A stretch of 64,000 nucleotides of DNA from Rudanella sp031411995 (GTDB lineage: Bacteria; Bacteroidota; Bacteroidia; Cytophagales; Spirosomataceae): contig JANOCD010000102.1 in the NCBI GenBank assembly GCA_031411995.1, positions 1 through 64,000 on the forward strand. The letters are read 5' to 3'. Shown piece after piece: positions 42,845-51,770 of this stretch (the stretch's first letter is position 1; each line of letters begins with the position of its first letter). The translations under genes and the position numbers were made by a program. Below the pieces are notes generated by a model. That model did no database searches, had not been told where the DNA came from, and worked only from the letters and a program-made list of their open reading frames with translations.

Positions 42845-43897
42845 ATGGCTTCCTTATTTAGTAGATTGACTAATAAAAAAGCAAAAGAGAATTCTAAAGA
42901 TGAACGTTCCGATCAAGCCAAACCAAATTTTGTAAATCGTGAAAACCTTCTAGAAAGCATACAAATGCTAGAAGGTTCTTATAAAGCCTTTGATGAAATT
43001 GATACACAAGTTTTAAAAAATAATATAAAAATTTTTCGGGAAACTAATTTAAGGACTATTAATCAATCAGATTTAATGCAGTTATTATATAGTATAATAT
43101 CAGAAAACTTAGTTCAAACATTTTACGTATCTGATAAAACGCCACTCTATCGAGCTAGGAGTAAAACATTTCAGTATCAGAATTATGAAGATGTCTTTAC
43201 AACATTTGATGATATTTGGTATCCAAAGCCTAAATATATAAAGAATTTAGGTCGACTAAATGATGTCGGTCAACCAATGCTTTATACTTCTTTCGATGCT
43301 TTAACTCCAATTCATGAAATTAGAAGTGAAAAAGATGAACAATTTGCACTAATCAAGTACAAAGTTAAACCAGGACAACAGTTAAAATTAGCTATGATTG
43401 CTATCGAAGACTCCGAAGATTTAGCAAAAAGAATAAAAATAAAATTTAATTGGACAAATAAAGGCAAAGAAAATTGGAAAATTATTAATGAATTTATAAA
43501 AGGGGAATTCACTAAAAAAGTAGTACATGGAGAAGAATATAATTATAGATCTACGATACTAATCACACATATTTTTGACAGTCCTGATTGCGACGGGTTT
43601 GTCTATCCCTCTATTGAAAGAGGGAGAGAATATAATGTTGCTATCAAGCCAGATTCAGTAGATAGGAAAATAGATTTTGAGGGGTTAGGGTACTGGAAAA
43701 ATATGAATTACAATAAAGTTCAACTTAATCGTGATGATTTTCATTGTTGGCAAAAATGGTCAAAAACTATTCTAAAAAATAAAATTATTTATGAACCAAT
43801 TGGAACCTGTAAAATCAAATTTTTAGGATTAAAAATTGATGACAGTGTTACTTATTTTAACAGCAAGCCTCCTCTATATAAAAATTCAAAACAGTAA
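42845..43897 (+). CDS. RES-domain protein, AT-rich, probably horizontally acquired
   Basis: 350 residues from ATG 42845. The open frame reaches back into the IS30 end, but that extension is not credible. The core fits the RES domain (NAD+-degrading toxin fold): P100-L-Y-R-A-R105, then G136-R-L-N-D-V-G142 with Q-P-M-L-Y-T-S following, and E158 in IHEIRSE. These correspond to the conserved Arg, GR-N--G and Glu of the family. An N-terminal domain of about 95 residues is lysine- and asparagine-rich, and about 160 residues follow the core, so it is longer than typical RES toxins. Base composition is far more AT-rich than all neighbours. No Xre/MbcA-type antitoxin gene is adjacent. NADase activity is inferred only. 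Confidence 0.72.
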   Translation: MASLFSRLTNKKAKENSKDERSDQAKPNFVNRENLLESIQMLEGSYKAFDEIDTQVLKNNIKIFRETNLRTINQSDLMQLLYSIISENLVQTFYVSDKTPLYRARSKTFQYQNYEDVFTTFDDIWYPKPKYIKNLGRLNDVGQPMLYTSFDALTPIHEIRSEKDEQFALIKYKVKPGQQLKLAMIAIEDSEDLAKRIKIKFNWTNKGKENWKIINEFIKGEFTKKVVHGEEYNYRSTILITHIFDSPDCDGFVYPSIERGREYNVAIKPDSVDRKIDFEGLGYWKNMNYNKVQLNRDDFHCWQKWSKTILKNKIIYEPIGTCKIKFLGLKIDDSVTYFNSKPPLYKNSKQ

Positions 43898-43899
43898 AA

Positions 43900-44489
43900 A
43901 TAAAGAAACCGAAGAACAAGCGGCTCACCAACCCCATTTCGGGCTTGGCCAAATAAATGACCGGGTCGAAAATGAGCAGGCTTCCCTTGGGACTTACCAG
44001 TACGTTTTCGTCGTGGAGGTCTTCAACCAGTATGCCGAGGGTTGAGCTGTAATAATTGTCGGCTTTTCGGCGGTAGAAACCGTGTTTCCCTGAAAAGCCA
44101 GTTGTGAAGTACTAAACGGTGAAAATATTCCAGCCAACTGCTGTGGTAAAACAAGTTGTTTCGCTTGTAAATCAAGCCGTTTTGGGCAAATACCTGATGT
44201 TCTCCCCCTTCAATTGAGCCACCCTGTTGCCAACGGGTCGTAAACTCATCCGCATCAAGCCAGGCATGATAGGTATCAGCCCAAGTTGCTAAACAGGCCG
44301 CTTCAATGGGGCGAAGATATTGCGCTATTTCCCAACGCTCATCGGCTGTCGTCGGCTCCGGGAAGCCAGTCGCTTCACCTGTTTAATGAACGCTTCGGAC
44401 GACATCGAGGGCTGCTCGGAGATTTCCTTGGCCAAGCGTGCGCTCTGCCGCTTGTGGTAGTCGTTCAGGTCGATAGGGTCGTTTTTCAT
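43900..44489 (-). pseudogene. Decayed kinase-like gene (polyvalent-protein kinase type)
   Basis: Three fragments in successive frames on the minus strand. A: ATG 44489 to TAG 44325, MKNDPIDLNDYHKRQSARLA... B: from about 44345, DERWEIAQYLRPIEAACLAT...GGEHQVFAQNGLIYKRNNLFYHSSWLEYFHRL..., to about 44085. C: GFYRRKADNYYSSTLGILVE then DLHDENVLVSPKGSLLIFDP, running out near 43900. Fragment C holds a kinase-like catalytic loop (DLHDENVL) and a metal-binding-like FDP. Roughly 60-80 codons appear deleted between B and C. The layout reminds me of the Ser/Thr/Tyr kinase domains of polyvalent mobile-element proteins. The 3' end meets the AT-rich RES gene. Confidence 0.55.
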
Positions 44490-44530
44490 GGGGATCGCCG
44501 GTTGTCATTTCGTTGGCTAAGATACGAAAA

Positions 44531-45268
44531 CTACACAGCCAAAATATGCATGCTGACTTCACCGATACGCTGCATCGTTTCCTCGGTTATATACTTCTTT
44601 TGGTCAATTTGCTGGGGTTGGTCTCGTGTGCAAAAATAGCTGTGAATACTGCGTCGCTCATGGGCTGTTTGGTTGGTGGTTCCGCCATGCCAAACGTGCG
44701 AGTTGAAAATAAACACCGAACCGGCGGGGGCAATAATCCGAATTTCATCAGGATGTTTGTCGTTGGGGTCTGCCATCGCGTCGTCGGGCAGGGTGCTTAG
44801 TTTATGCGTTTTAGGGACAATACGGGTGGAGCCATTTTGCTCCGTAAAGTCATCTAAAAGCCAGATACTATTGCAGACTTTGTAGGTGTTATCGACAGCC
44901 GCATTTTTCCAATCGACATGAAGTTTTTGGTGTCCTTTACCGGGTTTTGCCGCCCGATAATTGAGCGACGATAATTTGTAGTGCTGCCCTAAAACAGCCT
45001 CAATACCGGCCAACACGCGGGAATGCGTGTAGAAAACATCGAAAACCGGCCCTTTATTGACCAGATCGGCCAGGCGGTCGGCCCCCTCTTCTTTGGGGTG
45101 GCGAATATATTTTGATTCTGCTAATTCGGCTCCTGCCCTGTCGCCTTCGGATTGCATCAACTCCGCAAGCCGATCATTGACCTGGTCCACTTGTGACGGG
45201 GTCAACAATTGACCCAGATTTAGATATCCGTAGGTATCTAAAAAATCAATTTCCTGTTCGGTAAGCAT
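44531..45268 (-). CDS. Phytanoyl-CoA dioxygenase (PhyH) family protein
   Basis: 245 residues. The Fe(II)/2-oxoglutarate oxygenase facial triad is visible: H117-x-D119 in QKLHVDW, and a distal His in FIFNSHVWHGGTTN (H194 likely), followed by Arg in ERRSIHSYF (about 205) to bind 2-oxoglutarate. The length fits PhyH proteins that hydroxylate small molecules or lipid-derived substrates. The substrate cannot be deduced. It starts at ATG 45268, 29 bases downstream of the ruvC stop on the same strand, so it may be cotranscribed with ruvC. Confidence 0.9.
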   Translation of the reverse strand: MLTEQEIDFLDTYGYLNLGQLLTPSQVDQVNDRLAELMQSEGDRAGAELAESKYIRHPKEEGADRLADLVNKGPVFDVFYTHSRVLAGIEAVLGQHYKLSSLNYRAAKPGKGHQKLHVDWKNAAVDNTYKVCNSIWLLDDFTEQNGSTRIVPKTHKLSTLPDDAMADPNDKHPDEIRIIAPAGSVFIFNSHVWHGGTTNQTAHERRSIHSYFCTRDQPQQIDQKKYITEETMQRIGEVSMHILAV

Positions 45269-45297
45269 AGGAAGAGCAAGGTTTCATGGCCTTGTTG

Positions 45298-45879
45298 CTA
45301 TAAAATCCGGTCGCTGTGTTCGCTGGCGAAGGCACCCCAGGCCCCTTTTTTGGTCTTTTTTGAGGAGACGGCGGGCATAGCACCCTCGTGGAAATGATGG
45401 CATATGGCGATGCCCAATGCGTCGGTGGCATCGAAAAACTGGGGGTCGAGTTCGGCTTTCAGCAGGTGGGCCACCATCATGCTGACCTGCTCTTTGGAGG
45501 CATTGCCATTGCCCGTAACCGACTGTTTCACACGGCGGGGGGCATATTCCACTATCGGGATGTTGCGCGATAAAGCAGCCGCCATCACCACCCCCTGCGC
45601 CCGGCCCAGCTTGAGCATGGACTGAATGTTCTTACCAAAAAACGGGTCTTCAATCGCCATTTCATCGGGGTGATATTCGTCGATGAGCCGGATCATGGTC
45701 TCATGCAATTTCTGTAGCTTCAGTTGGTAGGTCGTATATTTGCTCAACTGAACCACGCCGTACTGCAACATACGCATGACTCCTTTCTGCACCGCAATAA
45801 TGCCGTAGCCCGCGACCTGAGTGCCGGGATCAACGCCGAGGATAATTTTTTCGGGAACGGTTGCAGTTGGTAAAGCCAT
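45298..45879 (-). CDS. ruvC: Crossover junction endodeoxyribonuclease RuvC
   Basis: 193 residues, near the usual RuvC length with a short C-terminal extension. The first catalytic Asp is D17 in ILGVDPGTQVAGYGII; the Glu lies in MAIEDPFFGKN; the C-terminal acidic pair is in FFDATDALGIAICHH. It would resolve Holliday junctions together with RuvAB, which are not in the window. The start at ATG 45879 is followed by a normal beta-strand. The gene is divergent from the five-gene envelope operon beginning at 45951, with about 70 bases between the starts. Confidence 0.95.
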   Translation of the reverse strand: MALPTATVPEKIILGVDPGTQVAGYGIIAVQKGVMRMLQYGVVQLSKYTTYQLKLQKLHETMIRLIDEYHPDEMAIEDPFFGKNIQSMLKLGRAQGVVMAAALSRNIPIVEYAPRRVKQSVTGNGNASKEQVSMMVAHLLKAELDPQFFDATDALGIAICHHFHEGAMPAVSSKKTKKGAWGAFASEHSDRIL

Positions 45880-45950
45880 GTGTGCAAGGTAACGCTTTCG
45901 TTATTGCTTTGATACTTCTACAGAAAAAAAATAGCGCGTTTTGGGCCAAA

Positions 45951-46883
45951 ATGGGCGTTTTAGTCAGCCTCCTGGCCTACGTTGCCTATGCCACCACCCG
46001 CCAACCGTTCGATTTTGCGGTGATCGGGCAGGCGTTGCAGCGCACCCAAAACCCCGTTTGGTGGGGGTTGTTGCTGGTGTTGCTCACGCCCGTCAACTGG
46101 GGGTTTGAGGCTCTCAAATGGCAGGTGCTGGTTAATCGGGTGGAGCGAGTTTCGTTTCGCGATGCCTACCGGGGCGTGCTGGCCGGGTTGGCGTTGGGCA
46201 TGGCCATTCCAACCGGCATCGGCGACACGGTCGGGCGGGTGCTTTCGCTGCAAACCAAACGACGGGCCGACTCCGTGGGGGCCGCGCTGGTGTCGGGCGG
46301 GATGCAGTTCTACATTGCCATTGTGATGGGTGCCGTTGCCTGGACAGTCCACCTCATGCAGGTGCCAACCCGCGACAGCATGGCGGCACGGGGTTTAGCT
46401 GTTGGCCTGTGGGTGCTCACCGGGCTGGGTGTGGTACTGGCCCTGTTTCGGCGGTCGTTGGTAGACTGGTCGGGGCGGTGGGTTTTTGCCAATCGGTTTG
46501 CGCATTACTGGGCGGTGGCCGGACACTATACCGGGGCCGAAATGGGAGCCGCTTTTGGAGCCGCCACGCTCCGCTATCTGACGTTTTCGGTCCAGTTTCT
46601 AATTGTGCTGCACGTATATGGCCTGTCGCTGCCCACGCCTGATTTGCTGGCCGGGGTCGGGTTGGTTTTCCTCGTGAAAACAATCACACCCGCTTTCAAC
46701 TGGCTCAGTGATCTGGGCGTTCGGGAAGCCGCAGCCCTCTGGGTTTTCGGACCCTACAACCTGCCCGCGCCCATTTTGGTAGCCTCAACGCTCACACTTT
46801 GGGTGGTCAATATTCTGGCTCCCGTTTTGGTAGGCCTTGTGAGTGTGTGGCATCTACGCCTGACCGGCACCCGCCCGGCATGA
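45951..46883 (+). CDS. Flippase-like integral membrane protein (LPG synthase TM family)
   Basis: About 310 residues from ATG 45951. The frame is open further upstream and a TTG at 45909 could add 14 residues, so the start is uncertain; starts near 45861 overlap ruvC and are rejected. It has about seven hydrophobic helices and family blocks LTPVNWGFEALKWQVL, GLALGMAIPTGIGDTVGR and LSDLGVREAAALWVF. It lacks the catalytic half of MprF. It is the first gene of a tight operon with two glycosyltransferases and a deacetylase, so transport of a lipid-linked sugar is plausible but unproven. It overlaps the next gene by 4 bases. Confidence 0.82.
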   Translation: MGVLVSLLAYVAYATTRQPFDFAVIGQALQRTQNPVWWGLLLVLLTPVNWGFEALKWQVLVNRVERVSFRDAYRGVLAGLALGMAIPTGIGDTVGRVLSLQTKRRADSVGAALVSGGMQFYIAIVMGAVAWTVHLMQVPTRDSMAARGLAVGLWVLTGLGVVLALFRRSLVDWSGRWVFANRFAHYWAVAGHYTGAEMGAAFGAATLRYLTFSVQFLIVLHVYGLSLPTPDLLAGVGLVFLVKTITPAFNWLSDLGVREAAALWVFGPYNLPAPILVASTLTLWVVNILAPVLVGLVSVWHLRLTGTRPA

Positions 46884-48007
46884 CAGCTACCCTCTTGATT
46901 ATAAGCATATTATATGCAGTCATGACGCTGGCGTTGTGGTGGGGTTGGCGGTACACCCCGCCAGCCCGTTCCGTTGTACACTCCACCATACCTTTCTCCG
47001 TCATTATTCCCGTTCGGAATGAGGCCGAAAACCTGCCTTTTTTGTTGCAGGATTTAGCCCGGCAAACCTATCCCCATTTCGAGGTGATCGTGGCCGATGA
47101 TTCCTCGACGGATGACACAGTGGCGGTGGTGCGTCAACTGGCTGACGGATTGCCCTATACGCTGACCCTGCTCCCCCTTTCTGATGAACGCACGGGAGCA
47201 CCAAAAAAACGGGCCATTGCCCAAAGCATCAAGATGGCACAAGGCGACCTGATCCTGACCACCGACGGCGACTGTCGCGTGGGGCCTGACTGGATACTGA
47301 GTTTCGCCACGTTCTATGCCGAACATCAACCCAAAATGATGACCGGGCCGGTGACATTTACCTCGGAGATGTCATCCTGGCGAACCCTTTTTGCCCAACT
47401 CCAAACTGTTGAATTTGCCAGTTTGATTGGGTCGGGGGCGGCAACATTGGCATTGGGTATGCCGACAATGTGCAACGGGGCCAACCTTTGTTATGAAAAA
47501 CGGGGTTTTGAAGAAGTTAACGGATTTGCGGGTATCGACCATGTGGCATCGGGCGATGATGAGTTGCTGATGCACAAGATTGCCAAACGGTATCCAGACG
47601 ATGTAAAATTTCTGAAAAATCGGGAGGCTATTGTCGAGACGGCTCCACATGGCAGTTGGCGGGCGTTTTATAACCAACGCAAACGCTGGGCGAGCAAATG
47701 GCGGGCCTATGATAGCTGGCACCCCTCGGCATTGGCGGTTTTTGTGTTCGTAAGCAACATGGCCCCGGTTTTTTCCGTAATAGGCTGTATAGCCGGAGTG
47801 ATTTCTCTGCCGATGGTGCTGCTGATTATTGGCTTGAAAACCGTACCGGAGTTTCTATTTTTACGCGCCGTACTTCGATTTTTACAAAAAAATCGGGCCG
47901 TCCGGTGGATACCCATTACCCAACTCGTTTATCCATTTTATGTCCTCTTTTTCGGCCTTGCTGCACAAAAAAAGGGGTTTGTGTGGAAAGGGAGGAATTT
48001 AAACTGA
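46880..48007 (+). CDS. Family 2 glycosyltransferase, membrane bound
   Basis: 375 residues from ATG 46880, overlapping the previous stop by 4 bases (ATGA). The N-terminal helix (MTATLLIISILYAVMTLALW) is followed by a GT2 core: FSVIIPVRNEAENLP, then VIVADDSSTDDT (nucleotide-sugar Asp), then LTTDGDCRVGPDW (DxD-like), and a C-terminal QRKRWASKW motif (QxxRW). Three to four C-terminal helices follow. It is a processive-type or lipid-glycan GT2; donor and acceptor are unknown. The stop overlaps the next ATG by one base. Confidence 0.9.
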   Translation: MTATLLIISILYAVMTLALWWGWRYTPPARSVVHSTIPFSVIIPVRNEAENLPFLLQDLARQTYPHFEVIVADDSSTDDTVAVVRQLADGLPYTLTLLPLSDERTGAPKKRAIAQSIKMAQGDLILTTDGDCRVGPDWILSFATFYAEHQPKMMTGPVTFTSEMSSWRTLFAQLQTVEFASLIGSGAATLALGMPTMCNGANLCYEKRGFEEVNGFAGIDHVASGDDELLMHKIAKRYPDDVKFLKNREAIVETAPHGSWRAFYNQRKRWASKWRAYDSWHPSALAVFVFVSNMAPVFSVIGCIAGVISLPMVLLIIGLKTVPEFLFLRAVLRFLQKNRAVRWIPITQLVYPFYVLFFGLAAQKKGFVWKGRNLN

Positions 48008-48660
48008 TGTTTCTACACAAATCCAACTTTCTGCTTCGCTCGGTTTATCCCGAATTTCTGTGGCGCATGGACGACTCGGAGCCGGTAATCTATCTGACTT
48101 TCGACGATGGGCCAATTCCTGATGTGACGGAGTTTGTGCTGGAACAGTTGGATAAGTTTGCGGCTCAGGCCACGTTTTTTTGCATTGGCGACAATGTCCG
48201 CAAGCATCGCGATGTGTATTATCAAGTCATCGAAGCGGGGCATTTGCTTGGTAATCATACGTTTAACCACCTGAACGGCTGGAAAACCGACGATGCCGAC
48301 TATCTGGCTAACATCGACCTGTGCCAGCAACAGTTGGGCATCGAAACGGCCCTGTTTCGGCCGCCCTATGGCCGCATCAAAAAAAGTCAGGCGGCCGATG
48401 TTTTGGCCAACTATTCGGTGGTGATGTGGGATGTGCTGTCGGGCGATTTCGATCAATCGCTGGCCCCGGAAGGATGCCTACGGAAAACATTGCAATACAC
48501 CGAGCCGGGGTCCATTGTGGTGTTCCACGACAGTATTAAAGCGTTTCCGAATATGCGGTACGCGCTCCCCCGGTTGCTTCGGTATTATGCCATGCGGGGC
48601 TACGAGTTCCGGGCATTGCCTCAGCACCCGAAACTCGCTGTTTTGTCGGCATATGTCTGA
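48007..48660 (+). CDS. Polysaccharide deacetylase (NodB homology)
   Basis: 217 residues from ATG 48007, which shares one base with the previous stop (TGATG). Carbohydrate esterase 4 motifs are present: TFDDGP with D33-D34, the metal-binding H84-x-x-x-H88 in GNHTFNHLNGW, RPPYGR, and a C-terminal IVVFHDS with the catalytic His. There is no clear signal peptide, so it may act on cytoplasmic-face lipid-linked sugars. It probably removes N-acetyl groups from a glycan made by the flanking glycosyltransferases. It overlaps the next start by 8 bases. Confidence 0.93.
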   Translation: MFLHKSNFLLRSVYPEFLWRMDDSEPVIYLTFDDGPIPDVTEFVLEQLDKFAAQATFFCIGDNVRKHRDVYYQVIEAGHLLGNHTFNHLNGWKTDDADYLANIDLCQQQLGIETALFRPPYGRIKKSQAADVLANYSVVMWDVLSGDFDQSLAPEGCLRKTLQYTEPGSIVVFHDSIKAFPNMRYALPRLLRYYAMRGYEFRALPQHPKLAVLSAYV

Positions 48661-49675
48661 GTTCGACCCCACCGACCTGCCCACGGTTTCGATTCTGATT
48701 GCAGCTCGCAACGAAGAACACATGATTTTCGATTGCCTGCGGGCCATCGACCAACTCGATTACCCAACTACCCGACTCCAGATTCTGGTTGGCAATGACC
48801 ACTCCACCGACCGGACCGCCAACGTTGTCGATGCTTTTATTCAGGATAAGCCAACCTACCGACTCTTTACGATTACCGAATCGCTGCCCAACCTGAACGG
48901 TAAAGCTAATGTACTGGCCCAACTGGCTCAACACGCCACCGGCACGTTCCTGTTCACCACTGATGCCGATGCACGGGTATCACCCACCTGGCTGAGGGCC
49001 ATGATTAGCCAGTTCCAGCCCAAAAAAACGGGCAAAATAATAGGTGTGGTTAGTGGATGCACGACTATTTTGGGTGAGTCGGTTTGGGCGCGGGTGCAGG
49101 CGGTAGAGTGTGTGCTGGTGTTCAAACTTATCGCCTTTGCTGCCGATCTGGGCATTCCGCTCACGGGGGTGGGCAACAACATGGCCATTCGCAGGGAGGC
49201 TTATGAGCAGGTGGGAGGCTTTGAAAACCAGCCCCTTAGCGTGGTTGAAGACTACACCATTTTCCAGGCCATTGTGAAAAAGGGTTATGGCTTTGGGCAT
49301 CAGCTCGACCCCGACACGCTGGTAGGGATGCTGCCCCCGCCCACTGTGGGGGCTTACCTGCAACAACGCAAACGCTGGATGCGCGGGGTGTTTGACCTGC
49401 CCTTGCCCCTGCTGCTTACCACCCTGATTCAGTATTTACTGGGACCGCTATTGCTGGTGCTGGCATTCTGGATGCCGGGCCTTGCACTCGGTTTATATGC
49501 CGCCAAAGTGCTTGGGCAAACACTTCTTTTGTGGAGCGCGTTACACCAGTTACGGCAAACACACCTTTGGGTCAGTACATTGCTGTATGAACCGTATCAA
49601 ACTATTTTCGGCTTGCTGGCTTTCATTTATTACTGGCTACCAACGGGTGTAGTCTGGAAAGGAAGGCGTTATTGA
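48653..49675 (+). CDS. Family 2 glycosyltransferase, membrane bound
   Basis: 340 residues from ATG 48653. Longer in-frame starts lie inside the deacetylase gene and are not homologous. GT2 motifs: TVSILIAARNEEHMIFDCL, ILVGNDHSTDRT, TTDADARVSPTWLRAM, and QQRKRWMRGVFDLP (QxxRW). C-terminal hydrophobic helices follow (LLLTTLIQYLLGPLLLVLAF). It is related to but distinct from the GT2 two genes upstream. The deacetylase between them suggests the two enzymes add sugars before and after deacetylation. One base separates it from the next gene. Confidence 0.9.
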   Translation: MSEFDPTDLPTVSILIAARNEEHMIFDCLRAIDQLDYPTTRLQILVGNDHSTDRTANVVDAFIQDKPTYRLFTITESLPNLNGKANVLAQLAQHATGTFLFTTDADARVSPTWLRAMISQFQPKKTGKIIGVVSGCTTILGESVWARVQAVECVLVFKLIAFAADLGIPLTGVGNNMAIRREAYEQVGGFENQPLSVVEDYTIFQAIVKKGYGFGHQLDPDTLVGMLPPPTVGAYLQQRKRWMRGVFDLPLPLLLTTLIQYLLGPLLLVLAFWMPGLALGLYAAKVLGQTLLLWSALHQLRQTHLWVSTLLYEPYQTIFGLLAFIYYWLPTGVVWKGRRY

Positions 49676-49676
49676 C

Positions 49677-51770
49677 ATGTTCCGTCGCGCTCAACATATC
49701 GTCCTCAGTATTCAGTACTTCCTGATCTATTCGTGGGCGGTGCTTCGGCATGTGCTCATGCATGTGCTGATGCTTGTGGTGGCATATCTCATTCTGACGG
49801 GTGGCCCACAGGTCGATGATATTTTCCGGTCGCTGAACGCCAGCGACCCTACTGTTTTCACAAACCGGCCTTTTCGGGTGGCCTCGCTCTACACCGTTTT
49901 GTGGGGGCTTAGTATCTGGTTTTGTGGCCGAATCCTGCTCACCCTGGCCGACGTGCGCGGCCCGAAATTGCTTGATTCATTCCGGCGATTCCCACAACAG
50001 GAGTCGGAACGGGAACGCGAACGGCTGGCGGTCTATATTCAGCGGATACCCAGGCTGTTAGGCATTATGCCGCCCGTGTTGCTGGCGTTAGCCTGCCTGA
50101 ATGCCGAAAACACCAACCCGTTCTATGTGTTCTGGTTCTTGCTGTTGGGGGTTGGCATGGGGCTGTGGTTTATGTTCCACCGGCTTGTTCTCCGAAAATT
50201 GTTTCCGGCCATCCGGTTCGACCCGCACCTGTATTTTCCTGACCGACGACACTGGCACACCGTCTGGATCACCTCGAATGCCACCACCCGCCTGATTTAT
50301 GCCTTCCTGATTGGCAATTGGCTGCTCTGGCTTTTCTTTATTTTTGTACCTGCCGACTGGATGATCTACCGGAAACTGGGACCGTTGGGGGTTATCCTGA
50401 CGGGTTTCGTCTGGTTCACTCCGTTCGTGTCGCTGCTGTCGTATTGGAACAGCCCCACCCGGCCCGTGTTGTTGCTAACATTGCTCTGGATCGTGTTTTG
50501 CAGCTTTTTCAACGACCATACTCTGCTCCGGTTTTCCGACAGCAGTCCCAGCAAAATCGTGGATGCCCGCCCCGGTGTGGTCAGTCATTTCGAGCAGTGG
50601 TCGGGCGTGCGGCAATCGTGGCCTACCGACACCATGCCCGTGTTTATTGTAGCTACCGAAGGGGGCGGCATTCGGAGTCTGAACTGGACAGCAGGCGTAC
50701 TCCACAAACTCGATTCCATTTTTCCGGCCTTTCGAAACCAGACGTTCGCCATCAGTGGCGTGTCGGGCGGAGGGGCCGGAACTGCACTCTATGCCGCGCT
50801 GCAATACGATATCCGGGCCGATCGAAAAAGGGCTTCGCTCGCGTCGCCTGTTCGGTTTTCAGCAGAAACACCACCCGGCATTAGCGGATTTCGGCAGGGG
50901 TTCGGAGATGATTTTTTATCGCCCCTGCTTGGCCCGTTATTTTTCCACGAAACCCTGCAGCGGATGGTGCCGTTTGCGGTGCAGCAATTGAACCGCAGCA
51001 ACTGGCTCGAAGATGCCTGGAGTTTGTCGTATCGGCAACGCCTGCACCGCAACACCCTTGAGCGGCCTTTTCTGACTCTGTTTCAGGCCGATCCGCTCCA
51101 CACACCAAGCCTGTTTTTAAACAGTGTCCTCACCGAAAGCGGGCAAAAAGCCATTCTCAGTAACCTCCGCATCGACAAGGAGTTTTTTCACGATGTCATT
51201 GATATTTATGACATTACCCGGCGCGACATGCCCATTAAAACAGCGGCTTCGGTCACGGCCCGGTTTCCCTGGCTCACGGGTGGGGGCTTACTTACACGCC
51301 CCAACGGGCGGGCTTTCGGGCATGTGGTGGATGGAGGGTATTGGGATAACACGGGCCTGGAAACGGCCATGTCGGTACTGGCCAGTATTGCACCCGTTAT
51401 TGAGCAGCTAAACCGGCGACCCAACGCGCCGTTTCAGGTGGTGCCGGTGGTGCTCTACCTGCAAAATTCGATGCTCGACGATGCCGTTCGGGTGTCCGAT
51501 ACGTTCATCGACATCAGTATGCCCATTGAAGCCTCAATGAATGCCAACGAACGGAAATCGGCCTATGTGGCCAGCCTGACCCGAAACACCTTGCGGAACT
51601 ACGCCCCCCGAACCCAGTTTTACCAGATTTCGCTTGACCGCCAAACGGGGGTTCCGCTGCCACTCGGCTGGTATTTGTCCGACGATGCCCAGCACGACCT
51701 TTGGCGAAAAATAGACGCGCTTCCCCAAGATCAGGCGGGTATTTTGCGAACCCTGAGCCGGTATTTTTAA
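49677..51770 (+). CDS. Membrane protein with patatin-like lipase domain
   Basis: 697 residues. The N-terminal about 300 have some six to eight transmembrane helices. The rest resembles a patatin-like phospholipase: ATEGGGIRSLNW near 326-337 (oxyanion, GGGxR), nucleophile S363 in the GVSGGGAG elbow, and a likely catalytic Asp in VVDGGYWDNTGLE near 550. Patatins hydrolyse acyl esters of lipids. The membrane part is unusual and I do not recognise it. As the last gene of the flippase/GT2/deacetylase operon it could trim or remodel the lipid carrier. Its TAA overlaps the stop of the convergent regulator gene. Confidence 0.82.
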   Translation: MFRRAQHIVLSIQYFLIYSWAVLRHVLMHVLMLVVAYLILTGGPQVDDIFRSLNASDPTVFTNRPFRVASLYTVLWGLSIWFCGRILLTLADVRGPKLLDSFRRFPQQESERERERLAVYIQRIPRLLGIMPPVLLALACLNAENTNPFYVFWFLLLGVGMGLWFMFHRLVLRKLFPAIRFDPHLYFPDRRHWHTVWITSNATTRLIYAFLIGNWLLWLFFIFVPADWMIYRKLGPLGVILTGFVWFTPFVSLLSYWNSPTRPVLLLTLLWIVFCSFFNDHTLLRFSDSSPSKIVDARPGVVSHFEQWSGVRQSWPTDTMPVFIVATEGGGIRSLNWTAGVLHKLDSIFPAFRNQTFAISGVSGGGAGTALYAALQYDIRADRKRASLASPVRFSAETPPGISGFRQGFGDDFLSPLLGPLFFHETLQRMVPFAVQQLNRSNWLEDAWSLSYRQRLHRNTLERPFLTLFQADPLHTPSLFLNSVLTESGQKAILSNLRIDKEFFHDVIDIYDITRRDMPIKTAASVTARFPWLTGGGLLTRPNGRAFGHVVDGGYWDNTGLETAMSVLASIAPVIEQLNRRPNAPFQVVPVVLYLQNSMLDDAVRVSDTFIDISMPIEASMNANERKSAYVASLTRNTLRNYAPRTQFYQISLDRQTGVPLPLGWYLSDDAQHDLWRKIDALPQDQAGILRTLSRYF

